Source: Vibrio sp. UBA2441
GTDB lineage: Bacteria > Pseudomonadota > Gammaproteobacteria > Enterobacterales > Vibrionaceae
Assembly: GCA_002342685.1 (NCBI GenBank)
Contig: DDQN01000003.1
Location: 4,070-68,069, forward strand
DNA: 64,000 bases
Direction: 5' to 3'
Shown here: positions 25,618 through 35,280 of the stretch, piece by piece
Position numbering within the stretch: the stretch's first letter is position 1
Layout of the letters: each line of letters starts with the position of its first letter
Position numbers and translations under genes: made by a program
The notes under the pieces: generated by a model
The model's database searches: none
What the model was told of the DNA's origin: nothing
Seen by the model: only the letters and a program-made list of their open reading frames with translations

Positions 25618-25710
25618 TTACCCAAGTAACCGCATTATACTCAAACTACCCGCGAATTCAGTCACAATCGTGTACCTTCGGACTATTTGAGTATATTAAT
25701 CTACTCGAGT
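25618..25710. repeat. CCAAGT-family repeat with inverted TATACTCAAA ends, upstream of glnB
   Basis: CCCAAGTAACC at 25621-25631 opens a segment in which TATACTCAAA (about 25636) is mirrored exactly by TTTGAGTATA (about 25687). A further CGAGTAT follows. The copy fills the glnB-cytochrome spacer. Confidence 0.55.
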
Positions 25711-25712
25711 AT

Positions 25713-26027
25713 TTATTTTAATGACGAGTAGTAGGCCGCTAAGTTAGCGATATCGTCGTCGCTTAACATCATAGCCTGAGCTTGCATAACCGCTGCCAAT
25801 CCACCATTTCTCTGTTTAGAGCGATAACCTTTAAGCGAAGATACGATGTAGGTTGAGTTTTGACCTTTCAGGTTCGGGTATCCGTCCATCAGAGAAATAC
25901 CGTCAGCACCATGACATGCTCCACAAACCGCTGATTTAGATTTACCTACTGCAGGATCGCCTGCCGCCAACGTTGCTCCACTGAAAAGTGCTGACGCCAG
26001 TATAATTCCTGTCATTATTTTATTCAT
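25713..26027 (-). CDS. periplasmic class I cytochrome c
   Basis: A 104-residue exported protein. Signal peptide about residues 1-21 (cleavage after TLA), one haem-binding CGACH motif at residues 35-39, and candidate Met axial ligands in AQAMMLSDDD near residue 85. It ends DIANLAAYYSSLK, the usual C-terminal helix. One haem and about 80 mature residues suggest a c5/c554-type electron carrier. It stands alone between glnB and tilS, so the partner is not apparent. Confidence 0.88.
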   Translation of the reverse strand: MNKIMTGIILASALFSGATLAAGDPAVGKSKSAVCGACHGADGISLMDGYPNLKGQNSTYIVSSLKGYRSKQRNGGLAAVMQAQAMMLSDDDIANLAAYYSSLK

Positions 26028-26077
26028 AAATACTCTACCTTATTAACATTGCTTCACTTGTTTACTTATTAACGTTT

Positions 26078-27391
26078 TTATACTTGATTCCATACTATTT
26101 CACAATCATGACCATAGAAATCTTTGTCCACAAACAGATCTGCCACTAAAGCCAACTTATCATCATACATAATTATTGGGGTTCGCTTTCTTAACCAACT
26201 TGGTACGCTGTACTCTTGGAACAATTTCTTCAGTTTTCGCTTGTGTCCTCTGTTTGTAGGGTGAGCTATCAAACCTTCAGGTTCAAAACCAATCCAAACC
26301 TTTTCATTTGGTCTCGGAGCCCTTAATCCCATAGTGGAAGGCAGTGTTGTACGGATAAAACCTACTTCTCCCAGGTGATCCGGTAACGTGATAGTTTCAC
26401 CGAGCCTAATTACCGAGGTCCACTGACTAACATCCTCATGATGACAGGTACAATAAAGAGCTCCCTTAAACCGACGAATCACCCCACTGACTAACTGCAA
26501 CTTTGGGCTGGCATCTGTTTTGGATAGTGCGACTTCAGTCCAAATCAATGACAATTGTTTCGCTGAAGGCATAAGACAGTTATGTTGACCTAACCACATG
26601 CGAAGTAATTGGTTCCGGGCCAATTCACTCTGTTGGGAGAGTTTCGATATCGATATTCCGGAGTTCGCATCCACTAATTCATCCAGTTTTTCCTGTAACA
26701 GTTGGTCAAGTAATGATTCTTGATCAGCACACAACTTTGCACTGCGCAGCACGGACTTTTCAATGCCAGGCCAGCGAGATGTTAATGCAGGAACGATTTG
26801 ATGACGCAGAAAATTGCGGTCAAAACTGGTGTCAGAGTTACTAGTATCCTCAACCCACTTCAAGTTTTCATCTTGAGCATATTGATGGATCTGATCCTGA
26901 GTAATGGAAAGCAATGGGCGTACTAATAATCCTTGTCGAAAAGGCGCACGCTCAGCCATAGAAGAAAGCCCCTTCGGACCGCTTCCCCTTTTGAGAGCCA
27001 ACAAAAATGTTTCAACTTGATCATTGGCGTGCTGCCCTGTTAGTAGTACATCACCTTTTTCTATATAGTTGCCAAGAACCTGATACCGCTTATCCCTAGC
27101 CTCTTGTTCAGTACTAATCTGACTTCCCAAATTTAACTTAACCCGCTCGATCGAAATATCAATACCATAACTACGACACCACTGGGAACATAACTGCGCC
27201 CAGTTGTCAGCTTCGTTGCTGAGTCCATGATGCACATGGACTGCGATACATTTCAACTCCGGGTGGCTTCTCTGATAATGTGCAAGAAGGTGTAACAGTA
27301 CTCTAGAATCAACACCACCACTAAACGCCAAAACTATCTGACCACTTTTGTGAACAACGTTATCGAGAACCGATGAAAAATGTGAGTACAT
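26078..27391 (-). CDS. tilS: tRNA(Ile)-lysidine synthase TilS
   Basis: A 437-residue N-type ATP pyrophosphatase that attaches lysine to C34 of the CAU-anticodon tRNA-Ile, changing codon reading from AUG to AUA. The P-loop motif AFSGGVDSRVLL is near residue 20. Linker and C-terminal tRNA-binding domains follow, with the GHKRKLKKLFQEYSVPSWLR segment near residue 380. Longer in-frame starts reach 27478, but they begin inside the accA terminator. The ATG at 27391 gives the family N-terminus (AGGTG 12 nt upstream, weak). Confidence 0.93.
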   Translation of the reverse strand: MYSHFSSVLDNVVHKSGQIVLAFSGGVDSRVLLHLLAHYQRSHPELKCIAVHVHHGLSNEADNWAQLCSQWCRSYGIDISIERVKLNLGSQISTEQEARDKRYQVLGNYIEKGDVLLTGQHANDQVETFLLALKRGSGPKGLSSMAERAPFRQGLLVRPLLSITQDQIHQYAQDENLKWVEDTSNSDTSFDRNFLRHQIVPALTSRWPGIEKSVLRSAKLCADQESLLDQLLQEKLDELVDANSGISISKLSQQSELARNQLLRMWLGQHNCLMPSAKQLSLIWTEVALSKTDASPKLQLVSGVIRRFKGALYCTCHHEDVSQWTSVIRLGETITLPDHLGEVGFIRTTLPSTMGLRAPRPNEKVWIGFEPEGLIAHPTNRGHKRKLKKLFQEYSVPSWLRKRTPIIMYDDKLALVADLFVDKDFYGHDCEIVWNQV

Positions 27392-27460
27392 CAATATTGG
27401 GCACCTGTTATTAATATTTAACTTCAGCTGCATGGAGACTATTGACCATATTCTCCATGC

Positions 27461-27490
27461 AAAAAGAAAGCGGGCCATAAAGCCCGCTTT
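27461..27490 (-). terminator. accA terminator, with a second hairpin beside it
   Basis: On the minus strand AAAGCGGGC, loop TTTATG, GCCCGCTTT, then CTTTTT. Just downstream (27431-27459) CATGGAGA pairs with TCTCCATG around a 13-nt loop, forming a second stem before tilS. The tilS transcript must start in or read through this region. Confidence 0.85.
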
Positions 27491-27508
27491 AGTTTAACCG
27501 AATTGACG

Positions 27509-27532
27509 ATATATCCCCAAGTAACTTCAAGA
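27509..27532. repeat. CCAAGT-family repeat fragment downstream of accA
   Basis: ATATCCCCAAGTAACTTCAA followed by GAT. It is a left-end fragment only, 22 bp from the accA stop. Confidence 0.5.
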
Positions 27533-27554
27533 TACCCGGTTCACGGCATTTAAC

Positions 27555-28514
27555 TTAGCAATAACCGTAGTTCATCAGGCGTTGGTATCGACGTGCCAGC
27601 AACATGTCTTGATCCAGTGATTCAAGATCTTCTAACTGCTTTAACAGCGTGGCTTTCATGTTGTTAGCCATCATAATAGGATCGCGGTGTGCGCCGCCTA
27701 GTGGCTCTTCGATTATCTCATCAATAAGTTCCAGCTCTTTTAAACGATCAGCGGTTAAGCCCATTGCCTCAGCAGCCTGAGGGGCTTTATCTGAATCGCG
27801 CCAAAGAATTGATGCACACCCTTCTGGGGAAATAACTGAATAGGTCGAATACTGAAGCATGTTCACATAGTCACCAACACCGATCGCCAATGCACCACCA
27901 GAGCCACCTTCACCAACCACATTACAAATCACAGGTACTTTTAAGCCAGACATGACTTTAAGGTTCTTCGCTATCGCCTCTGACTGACCACGTTCTTCTG
28001 CACCAACGCCAGGATAAGCACCAGCCGTATCAATAAAGGTGATAATAGGCATATTAAAACGCTCTGCCATTTCCATTAAGCGTAACGCTTTGCGATACCC
28101 TTCTGGTTTTGGCATACCAAAATTCCGGATCACTTTTTCTTTGGTTTCACGCCCTTTCTGGTGACCAATTATCATCACTGGGCGGCCCTCTAATCGGGCC
28201 ATTCCGCCGATTATCGCCTTATCATCAGCGAAAGCACGATCGCCGGCCAAATTATCAAATTCGGTAAAGACATTATCTATATAATCCAGTGTATACGGAC
28301 GTTGCGGATGCCTTGCAAGTTGAGCAACCTGCCATGCACCTAAATCACTAAATACTTTCTTTTTTAGCTCTAAGCTTTTCTCTTCAAGCTGTGCTATTTC
28401 TTTATCTAGATCCACTGAAGTATCACCGCCGTGACGCGATACATCGCGAAGCGCTTCAATCTTAGCTTCTAGTTCTGCAATTGGCTTTTCAAATTCTAGA
28501 AAGTTCAGGCTCAT
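27555..28514 (-). CDS. accA: acetyl-CoA carboxylase carboxyltransferase subunit alpha AccA
   Basis: A 319-residue protein, the same length as E. coli AccA. With AccD it transfers carboxyl from biotin to acetyl-CoA, starting fatty-acid synthesis. N-terminal MSLNFLEFEKPIAELE coiled region, then the crotonase-fold domain with GHQKGRETKEK, FIDTAGAYPGVGAEERGQ and GEGGSGGALAIG. Two adjacent ATG codons exist; the second (28514) is at better distance from AAGGA and matches the E. coli start. It follows dnaE by about 40 bp. Confidence 0.97.
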   Translation of the reverse strand: MSLNFLEFEKPIAELEAKIEALRDVSRHGGDTSVDLDKEIAQLEEKSLELKKKVFSDLGAWQVAQLARHPQRPYTLDYIDNVFTEFDNLAGDRAFADDKAIIGGMARLEGRPVMIIGHQKGRETKEKVIRNFGMPKPEGYRKALRLMEMAERFNMPIITFIDTAGAYPGVGAEERGQSEAIAKNLKVMSGLKVPVICNVVGEGGSGGALAIGVGDYVNMLQYSTYSVISPEGCASILWRDSDKAPQAAEAMGLTADRLKELELIDEIIEEPLGGAHRDPIMMANNMKATLLKQLEDLESLDQDMLLARRYQRLMNYGYC

Positions 28515-28557
28515 CATGAATCCTTTTTTATTCAGCTACCGAATTGGCAGCTGGATC

Positions 28558-31500
28558 TTAGTTAAATTCGAGTTCTACTTGGCTCGTTCCAAGCAGCTGT
28601 TTTAAATCATCGATTAGTTTATCGTTTGGCGTAACACGCCACTCAACCCCCAATGCGAGCTTCGCTCTAGCATCTGGTCGCTGGTAATAAATATTTACCG
28701 GTATCGTTCCTGCCCTATGAGGTTCCAATATCTGGCTAAATTTTTCAAAAAAATGACCATCTATTTGAGATTGACTCACAGATATAGACAAAGCTCTCGC
28801 GTATCTTTCTCTTGCTTCGCCCAATTCCATAACTTCACGCGCGGACATTTTAAGGCCACCGTTGAAGTCATCAAAGCTGACCTGTCCAGAAATAACCAGA
28901 ATTTTATCTTTTTCCAGTAATTCTGCGTACTTATCTAGCGAATCAGAGAACAACATTACTTCAATACGCCCTGAACGGTCGTCCAATGTCATCAAACCAA
29001 TACGAGTTCCACGCTTAGTTGTCATCACACGAGCGGCAATAACCAACCCAGCGAGTGTTACACTCTGATCTCTGCGAGTTGGCGTTGCATCTTTTAGTCG
29101 ACAACTGGTGTATTTAGAAAGTTCCTTTATATAGGCATTTACTGGGTGCCCAGTCAAATATAAGCCTAATGTTTCGCGCTCACCTTCCAACCACACTTTT
29201 TCAGGCCAGGCAGGTACCTGAGCATAAGCTTGCTCTACTTCTTCAGGCGCATCCGTCAATACACCAAACATATCCGACTGCCCAAAAGCTTCAGCCTGAT
29301 GATATTGACCTGCTGCTTTCACTGCATCATCTACCGATGCCATCATAGCTGCACGGTGCGGTCCTAACCTGTCTAGCGCTCCCGCCTGTATCAGCTTTTC
29401 TATAACGCGTTTATTCACTTTCTTTAAATCTACACGTGCACAGAAGTCAAACAAGTCTTTAAAATGTCCGTCTTTATTTCTCGCATTAATGATGCATTCA
29501 ATGGGCGCTTCACCAACCCCTTTTATCGCACCAATACCGTAAACGACTGCCCCACTACCATCCACATTAAAACGATATAGACCTACATTGACATCCGGCG
29601 GCAACACTTTCAATTTCATGCGCAGACATTCATCAACTAAGCCGACCACTTTCTCTGTATTGTCCATATCAGCAGTCATTACCGCCGCCATAAACTCTGC
29701 AGGATAGTGTGTTTTTAACCACAAGGTCTGGTATGAGACTAATGCATAAGCGGCTGAGTGCGACTTGTTAAATCCGTAACCGGCAAATTTCTCTACCAAG
29801 TCAAAAATTTTCATTGAGAGTTCGCCATCGACACCATTATCGATTGCACCCTGCTCAAAAATGGCCCGCTGTTTTGCCATTTCTTCAGGTTTTTTCTTAC
29901 CCATTGCCCGGCGAAGCATATCAGCGCCACCAAGGGTGTAACCAGCCAGAATCTGGGCAATCTGCATTACTTGTTCTTGGTATAGAATAATGCCATAGGT
30001 TGGCTCAAGCGTCTCTTTAAGCGACTCATGCTGCCAAGTTTCATCCGGGTACGAAACGGCTTCGCGACCATGTTTACGGTCAATAAAGTTATCAACCATT
30101 CCTGATTGCAATGGCCCCGGTCGGAATAATGCGACTAAAGCGATGATATCTTCAAAACAGTCTGGTTGCAGACGCTTAATCAGCTCTTTCATGCCTCGGG
30201 ATTCAAGCTGAAATACCGCCGTAGTTTCAGAGTTTTGCAAAACTCTGAAAGCAGCCTGATCATCTAAAGGAATTGATTCAATTCTAATTAAATCTTTTCC
30301 TTCCCGCTCCATACGTGGGTTAATTAAGCCAAGTGCCCAGTCAATAATCGTTAATGTTCTTAAACCAAGGAAATCAAATTTGACCAACCCTGCCGTTTCC
30401 ACGTCGTTTTTATCAAACTGAGTAACCGGGAAATTACCATCAGCATCACAGTAGATTGGCGCAAAATCCGTAATGGTTGTTGGCGAGATAACAACACCAC
30501 CAGCATGTTTACCGGCGTTACGTGTCACCCCCTCCAGGATACGACACATATCGATAAGTTCTTTTACTTCTTCATCTGCAGCGTATACTTCTGGCAGTTG
30601 AGGTTCAGCCTTGAACGCTTTCTCCAATGTCATGCCGGGATCTGGCGGAACCATTTTTGAAATACGATCGACAAAACCATACGGATGTCCAAGCACTCGG
30701 CCTACGTCTCGTATAACCGCTTTAGCGGCCATCGTACCAAAGGTGATAATTTGCGATACCGCATCTCGTCCGTATATTTCAGCCACGTGATCGATAACCT
30801 GATCTCGCTTATCCATACAAAAGTCGATATCGAAATCGGGCATAGAAACACGTTCAGGGTTAAGAAAGCGCTCGAAAAGCAGATCATACTCTAAAGGATC
30901 AAGGTCGGTAATATCTAATGCGTATGCCACCAGAGAGCCCGCACCTGAACCACGTCCCGGCCCTACCGGTACGTCATTGTCTTTTGACCACTGGATAAAT
31001 TCCATAACGATAAGGAAATAACCAGGAAAGCCCATTTGGTTAATCACTTTCAGCTCAATATCAAGCCTTTCGTCATATTCAGGACGTTTTTGCAGCCTTT
31101 CCTGTTCATCGGGAAAAAGAAACGCTAAGCGCCTTTCAAGCCCTTCTTGAGATTTCATTACCAAGAAGTCTTCTATCTCCATCCCTTCGGTAGGAAAATT
31201 AGGCAGAAAAATCTCACCGAGTCGAACAGTGACATTACAACGCTTAGCTATTTCAACGCTGTTCGCCAGTGCCTCGGGAATATCAGAAAACAACTCGCAC
31301 ATTTCTTCTTCTGTACGGAGATATTGCTGTGGACTATAAAGTTTCGGCCGACGGGGATCGACAAGCGTAAACCCGTCATGAATAGCAACCCTAATTTCAT
31401 GGGCATCAAACTGTTCTTCAGACAGAAACATCACTTCATTAGTCGCAACAACTGGTAAATCCGATTGTTCTGCCAATTCTAATGCAAAGTGTAAATAACT

Positions 31501-32037
31501 TTCTTCATCGGTGCGGCCAGTACGAATAAGTTCCAAGTAATAGCGATCAGGGAAATGAGTTTTGTAAAACTCAACACACTTTTCTGCTAGCGGTCTATTT
31601 CCTTTTAACAGAGCCTTACCTGTTTCACCGTTCTTCCCTCCCGAAAGTATAATCAGTCCTTCGGCATGGTTGATCAACCACGACTTATCGATCACAGGTT
31701 GATGCTGAACATGCCCGCGTTGATAGGCTTCAGAGATTAGTAAGGTAAGATTATTGTAGCCTTTATTATTAGAGGCCAGAATGGTCAAACTGGTTAATTC
31801 GTCACCAAACTCCTCCGACTGCATTTTAAAGTCCGCACCAATAATGGGTTTTACACCACAACCATGAGCCGTAAAATAAAACTTAACGAGACCGCATAAG
31901 TTGGTGAAATCAGTTAACGCCATTGCAGGCATACCGAGTTCGGCCATTTTTTTTACCAACGGTGGCACTTTGGAGAGTCCATCCACCATGGAATAATCAC
32001 TATGTACGCGTAGGTGTATAAACTTGGGTTCTGACAT
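28558..32037 (-). CDS. dnaE: DNA polymerase III alpha subunit DnaE
   Basis: A 1159-residue replicative polymerase (E. coli 1160). N-terminal PHP domain (about 1-270, begins FIHLRVHSDYSMVDG), palm with PDFDIDF carrying Asp401 and Asp403 exactly as in E. coli, fingers with GKHAGGVVISP, tandem HhH (about 830-900), OB-fold (about 990-1070, VTLAGLVIAARVM) and a C-terminal tau-binding tail. It has no exonuclease domain; proofreading comes from DnaQ. It is between rnhB and accA as in most gammaproteobacteria. Confidence 0.98.
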   Translation of the reverse strand: MSEPKFIHLRVHSDYSMVDGLSKVPPLVKKMAELGMPAMALTDFTNLCGLVKFYFTAHGCGVKPIIGADFKMQSEEFGDELTSLTILASNNKGYNNLTLLISEAYQRGHVQHQPVIDKSWLINHAEGLIILSGGKNGETGKALLKGNRPLAEKCVEFYKTHFPDRYYLELIRTGRTDEESYLHFALELAEQSDLPVVATNEVMFLSEEQFDAHEIRVAIHDGFTLVDPRRPKLYSPQQYLRTEEEMCELFSDIPEALANSVEIAKRCNVTVRLGEIFLPNFPTEGMEIEDFLVMKSQEGLERRLAFLFPDEQERLQKRPEYDERLDIELKVINQMGFPGYFLIVMEFIQWSKDNDVPVGPGRGSGAGSLVAYALDITDLDPLEYDLLFERFLNPERVSMPDFDIDFCMDKRDQVIDHVAEIYGRDAVSQIITFGTMAAKAVIRDVGRVLGHPYGFVDRISKMVPPDPGMTLEKAFKAEPQLPEVYAADEEVKELIDMCRILEGVTRNAGKHAGGVVISPTTITDFAPIYCDADGNFPVTQFDKNDVETAGLVKFDFLGLRTLTIIDWALGLINPRMEREGKDLIRIESIPLDDQAAFRVLQNSETTAVFQLESRGMKELIKRLQPDCFEDIIALVALFRPGPLQSGMVDNFIDRKHGREAVSYPDETWQHESLKETLEPTYGIILYQEQVMQIAQILAGYTLGGADMLRRAMGKKKPEEMAKQRAIFEQGAIDNGVDGELSMKIFDLVEKFAGYGFNKSHSAAYALVSYQTLWLKTHYPAEFMAAVMTADMDNTEKVVGLVDECLRMKLKVLPPDVNVGLYRFNVDGSGAVVYGIGAIKGVGEAPIECIINARNKDGHFKDLFDFCARVDLKKVNKRVIEKLIQAGALDRLGPHRAAMMASVDDAVKAAGQYHQAEAFGQSDMFGVLTDAPEEVEQAYAQVPAWPEKVWLEGERETLGLYLTGHPVNAYIKELSKYTSCRLKDATPTRRDQSVTLAGLVIAARVMTTKRGTRIGLMTLDDRSGRIEVMLFSDSLDKYAELLEKDKILVISGQVSFDDFNGGLKMSAREVMELGEARERYARALSISVSQSQIDGHFFEKFSQILEPHRAGTIPVNIYYQRPDARAKLALGVEWRVTPNDKLIDDLKQLLGTSQVELEFN

Positions 32038-32100
32038 TTATCTTGCTGCTCGATTATAAATTAAGGATGAATTCTGTTTTGGCCTGTCGACTAATGATGG

Positions 32101-32709
32101 TTATTCTAACCCCAAAGCTCTTTTAACTGGCTTAAAACTTTTCCGATGTTGTGCGATAACACCATGTTTTTCAATCGCTTCAAAATGGGCTTTGGTTGGA
32201 TAGCCCTTATGTTTGGCAAAGCCAAATTCTGGGTACTGCTCATCCAGCGTTTCCATCTCTTTGTCTCGTACCACTTTAGCAATAATAGAAGCTGCACTAA
32301 TTTGTGACACTCTTAAATCGCCTTTCACTACCGCCTCGCTAGCAACAGGTAATTCAGGAACACGATTACCGTCAATCAATACATAATCAGGTTGTATCTT
32401 CAACCCTGCTACGGCACGTTGCATAGCCAACATAGTGGCATGAAGGATATTAAGTTCATCTATTTCTTCAGGTGAACAACGGCCGACTGACCAAGCCAAC
32501 GCTTTCTCTTGGATCTCTGGAAATAGTGCAAGGCGTTTTTTTTCAGAGAGTTTCTTAGAGTCATTGAGTCCTTCTATCGGATTGTTTGGATCTAAGATGA
32601 CTGCCGCAGTCACAACATCACCAACAAGCGGTCCCCGACCTACTTCATCAACACCCGCTATTAAATGATAACCTTGAGGGTACTCAAAAGGCGCAAGTTC
32701 TTTAATCAT
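32101..32709 (-). CDS. rnhB: ribonuclease HII
   Basis: A 202-residue type 2 RNase H that removes ribonucleotides from DNA. Active-site acidic residues appear in AGVDEVGRGPLVGDVV (Asp-Glu), in VLIDGNRVPEL and in AKVVRDKEMETLD. It overlaps the end of lpxB by 8 bp and is translationally coupled to it. It precedes dnaE by 63 bp. Confidence 0.97.
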   Translation of the reverse strand: MIKELAPFEYPQGYHLIAGVDEVGRGPLVGDVVTAAVILDPNNPIEGLNDSKKLSEKKRLALFPEIQEKALAWSVGRCSPEEIDELNILHATMLAMQRAVAGLKIQPDYVLIDGNRVPELPVASEAVVKGDLRVSQISAASIIAKVVRDKEMETLDEQYPEFGFAKHKGYPTKAHFEAIEKHGVIAQHRKSFKPVKRALGLE

Positions 32710-33856
32710 TCGATTTACCCATTAAATTTAATACCGCTCGCGCAGCTTGATCATCTGCACCCTTTCTGATCCAGTGATGCATTTCTGTGAATTTTTTCAT
32801 TACGGCTTTATTATCTGATGTGAGCAGGCGATTCACCTCACCATAGAGGTTTTCTGCATAGCACTCTTCCAGTAAATACTCTTTGACAAGCTCTTCGCCA
32901 GCCAGAATATTGGGAAGGGACACAAATTCTGTTTTTACCAATCGTTTTGCAATAAAAGCGGTAATAGCATTAACTTTATAGCCCACCACCATTGGTCTTT
33001 TTAATAACATACATTCTAACGCAACCGTACCAGAAGCCAACATAACCACATCGGATGCCTGAATAACATTTTTTGCGGTATCTTGTATTAATACAAACTC
33101 CAATTCTGGTGCAAGTGTTTTCCATACCTGTTCAAATTGGATCCGACGCTTTTCATTAACGATAGCGACGACAAAACCGAGTTCAGGATGAGTTTGGGCC
33201 AGTTTTTTACAGGTTTCAATAAATGCTGGCGCTATCATAGCGACTTCAGAGCCACGGCTTCCCGGTAATACTGCGAGCCATTTCTTATTCTGTTCAAGGC
33301 CTAATAACGCTCTTGCTTCCCCTTTATCATTCTCTAATGGGATAGCATCTGCCAGAGTATGACCTATAAATTCACAAGGTACGTTAAACTTGTCATAAAA
33401 GGCTTTTTCAAAGGGCAAAAATGCGAGAACTAAATTCGTAGCGGCCTCAATCTTAAATATACGTTTTTGACGCCAAGCCCAGACAGAAGGACTCACATAG
33501 TGAACGGTTTTTATTCCCGCATCTTTCAGGTTTTTTTCTAACCTCAGATTAAAATCAGGAGCATCGATACCGACAAAAACATCCGGTGGGTTTTCAGAAA
33601 AATATTTAACCAACTCCGCTTTTACTTTCAATAATCTAGGTAAACGACCCAAAACCTCAACCAACCCCATCACAGCGAGCTCTTCCATATCAAATAAAGA
33701 ATTGCAGCCTAGCGCCATCATCTTTGGCCCACCAATACCCACAAATTCAGCATTTGGATATTGACGTTGAATGGCTTTAATAAAGCCCTCACCTAATGTA
33801 TCCCCAGAGAGCTCTCCAGCAACAATACCAATTCTTAAAGGACGACAATCTGACAT
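32702..33856 (-). CDS. lpxB: lipid-A-disaccharide synthase LpxB
   Basis: A 384-residue GT-B glycosyltransferase (E. coli 382) joining UDP-2,3-diacylglucosamine and lipid X to make the lipid A disaccharide. Motifs: IGIVAGELSGDTLGEGF, FVGIDAPDFNLRLE, SPSVWAWRQKRI, LPGSRGSEVAM and SGTVALECMLLKRPMVVGYK. I choose ATG 33856, with AGGA about 10 nt upstream, over the in-frame start at 33886, which falls in a terminator-like hairpin. That hairpin separates it from lpxA. Confidence 0.96.
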   Translation of the reverse strand: MSDCRPLRIGIVAGELSGDTLGEGFIKAIQRQYPNAEFVGIGGPKMMALGCNSLFDMEELAVMGLVEVLGRLPRLLKVKAELVKYFSENPPDVFVGIDAPDFNLRLEKNLKDAGIKTVHYVSPSVWAWRQKRIFKIEAATNLVLAFLPFEKAFYDKFNVPCEFIGHTLADAIPLENDKGEARALLGLEQNKKWLAVLPGSRGSEVAMIAPAFIETCKKLAQTHPELGFVVAIVNEKRRIQFEQVWKTLAPELEFVLIQDTAKNVIQASDVVMLASGTVALECMLLKRPMVVGYKVNAITAFIAKRLVKTEFVSLPNILAGEELVKEYLLEECYAENLYGEVNRLLTSDNKAVMKKFTEMHHWIRKGADDQAARAVLNLMGKSND

Positions 33857-33884
33857 GAATACTTTTCCTAGGATGGTTATAGAC

Positions 33885-33914
33885 AAAAAAGATCGCTTTT
33901 GTGGCGATCTTTTT
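33885..33914 (-). terminator. intrinsic-terminator-like hairpin between lpxA and lpxB
   Basis: On the minus strand AAAAAGATCGC, a 7-nt loop, GCGATCTTTTTT. It has all the properties of a Rho-independent terminator yet lies inside a conserved operon, 28 bp upstream of the lpxB start codon. It may be an attenuator, or lpxB may have its own promoter. Confidence 0.8.
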
Positions 33915-33943
33915 AGAGGTTTTGTTTGTATAGTTGTTCGTTA

Positions 33944-34732
33944 TTAGCGAATAATACCGCGTTCTGATTTTTGCAAAAACTCTAAGAACAGCTTTACGGC
34001 ATTGAACTCTTCAGCTTCTTTAGCGATATCAACTTTGGCTTCTTCGAGTGTTTTACTACTGCGATATAGTGCTTTATAGGCTCGACGAATTGCATGGATT
34101 TCTTTTTTCTCAAATCCCCTACGCTTCAAGCCTTCAATATTAATACCAAACGGCGCACAGTGATTACCCTGAGCCATAACGTAAGGAGGCACATCCTGAA
34201 CCACAATAGATCCCCCTCCCAACATCGCATGATCGCCAATATGACAAAATTGATGAATTGCAGACATTCCACCAATAATCGCCTGATTGCCGACCTTAAC
34301 ATGCCCGGCTAAAGTCGCATTATTTGCGAATATGCACCGATCACCCACGATACAGTCGTGTGCTATATGTGCATTAATCATAAATAGGTTATCACTGCCG
34401 ACCTTAGTCGTACCAATATCTTGAACCGTTCCCCGGTGCATTGTGACACTTTCTCTAATCGTATTTCGATCACCGATTTCAAGACGAGTATCTTCGCCTG
34501 CATACTTCAGGTCCTGGCACTGCTCTCCAATTGAAGCAAACTGAAAAATACGGTTATCTTTGCCAATGGTTGTAGGCCCTTTAACCACAACATGAGAAAG
34601 CAGTTCAGTTCCTTCTCCAATTTCAACTTTACTATCGACAAAGCAAAATGGTCCAATTTTTACATTTGCACCAATAATCGCGCCTTCTTCGACAACGGCG
34701 CTAGGATGAATCTGAGCTGTTGCATCAATCAT
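33944..34732 (-). CDS. lpxA: UDP-N-acetylglucosamine acyltransferase LpxA
   Basis: A 262-residue left-handed beta-helix enzyme (E. coli 262) that puts 3-hydroxyacyl on UDP-GlcNAc, the first lipid A step. Hexapeptide repeats run from IDATAQIHPSAVVEEGAIIG to about residue 185. The catalytic His is in LFMINAHIAHDCIVG (E. coli His125), and the C-terminal helical domain contains KRRGFEKKEIHAIRRAYK. It begins 2 bp after fabZ. Confidence 0.97.
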   Translation of the reverse strand: MIDATAQIHPSAVVEEGAIIGANVKIGPFCFVDSKVEIGEGTELLSHVVVKGPTTIGKDNRIFQFASIGEQCQDLKYAGEDTRLEIGDRNTIRESVTMHRGTVQDIGTTKVGSDNLFMINAHIAHDCIVGDRCIFANNATLAGHVKVGNQAIIGGMSAIHQFCHIGDHAMLGGGSIVVQDVPPYVMAQGNHCAPFGINIEGLKRRGFEKKEIHAIRRAYKALYRSSKTLEEAKVDIAKEAEEFNAVKLFLEFLQKSERGIIR

Positions 34733-34734
34733 AA

Positions 34735-35193
34735 TTAGAATTCTCTACGAGCACATTTCAGTTCAGCAGAACACACTACTTCACCGTCTACTTTAGCAAC
34801 TCCGTTAAACATCGCGATACCACGACGCTCTTTTAGGAACTCAACTTCGATAATGAGCTGATCACCTGGGACTACTGGCTTACGGAACTTTGCTTTATCA
34901 ATACTTGCAAAATAGTATAGTTCATTCTCTTTCGGGGCACCGAAGGTAGCAAACGCTAGCAATCCAGTCGCCTGAGCCATAGCTTCAAGGATAAGTACGC
35001 CCGGAAAAATCGGAAGTTGAGGGAAATGGCCAGTAAACTGAGGCTCATTGAACGAAACGTTCTTCAAACCAATAAGGTATTTGCCTTCTTCATAGTCTGT
35101 TACACGATCAATAAGCAAAAATGGATAGCGATGAGGAAGCAATTCCTGAATTCTGGTGATATCCATGGTTTTCTTTTCAGTAGTCAAAGCCAT
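34735..35193 (-). CDS. fabZ: 3-hydroxyacyl-ACP dehydratase FabZ
   Basis: A 152-residue hot-dog-fold dehydratase for fatty-acid elongation. Catalytic His in GHFPQLPIFPGVL and Glu in LILEAMAQATGLLA; start-proximal LLPHRYPFLLIDRV is conserved. The start is not certain. The ATG at 35193 is only 2 nt from AGGA, whereas a TTG two codons later sits 8-9 nt from it and gives MTTEKKTMDI, the form usual in relatives. It is followed closely by lpxA and preceded by an intra-operon hairpin. Confidence 0.95.
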   Translation of the reverse strand: MALTTEKKTMDITRIQELLPHRYPFLLIDRVTDYEEGKYLIGLKNVSFNEPQFTGHFPQLPIFPGVLILEAMAQATGLLAFATFGAPKENELYYFASIDKAKFRKPVVPGDQLIIEVEFLKERRGIAMFNGVAKVDGEVVCSAELKCARREF

Positions 35194-35237
35194 ATTCCTA
35201 TAAATACATTTCTAAGGTTTAATTGAGATTATAAACG

Positions 35238-35265
35238 AAAAAGGTCTGCTTTTTGCAGACCTTTT
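35238..35265 (-). terminator. intrinsic-terminator-like hairpin between lpxD and fabZ
   Basis: On the minus strand AAAAGGTCTGC, loop AAAAA, GCAGACCTTTTT. It lies 15 bp after the lpxD stop and before fabZ, inside the conserved lpxD-fabZ-lpxA run. Confidence 0.8.
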
Positions 35266-35280
35266 AATATAAATAACCGA

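Noticed and set aside
27392..27478. N-terminal extension of TilS
   Set aside because: It would start inside the loop of the accA terminator, and family proteins start near the ATG at 27391.
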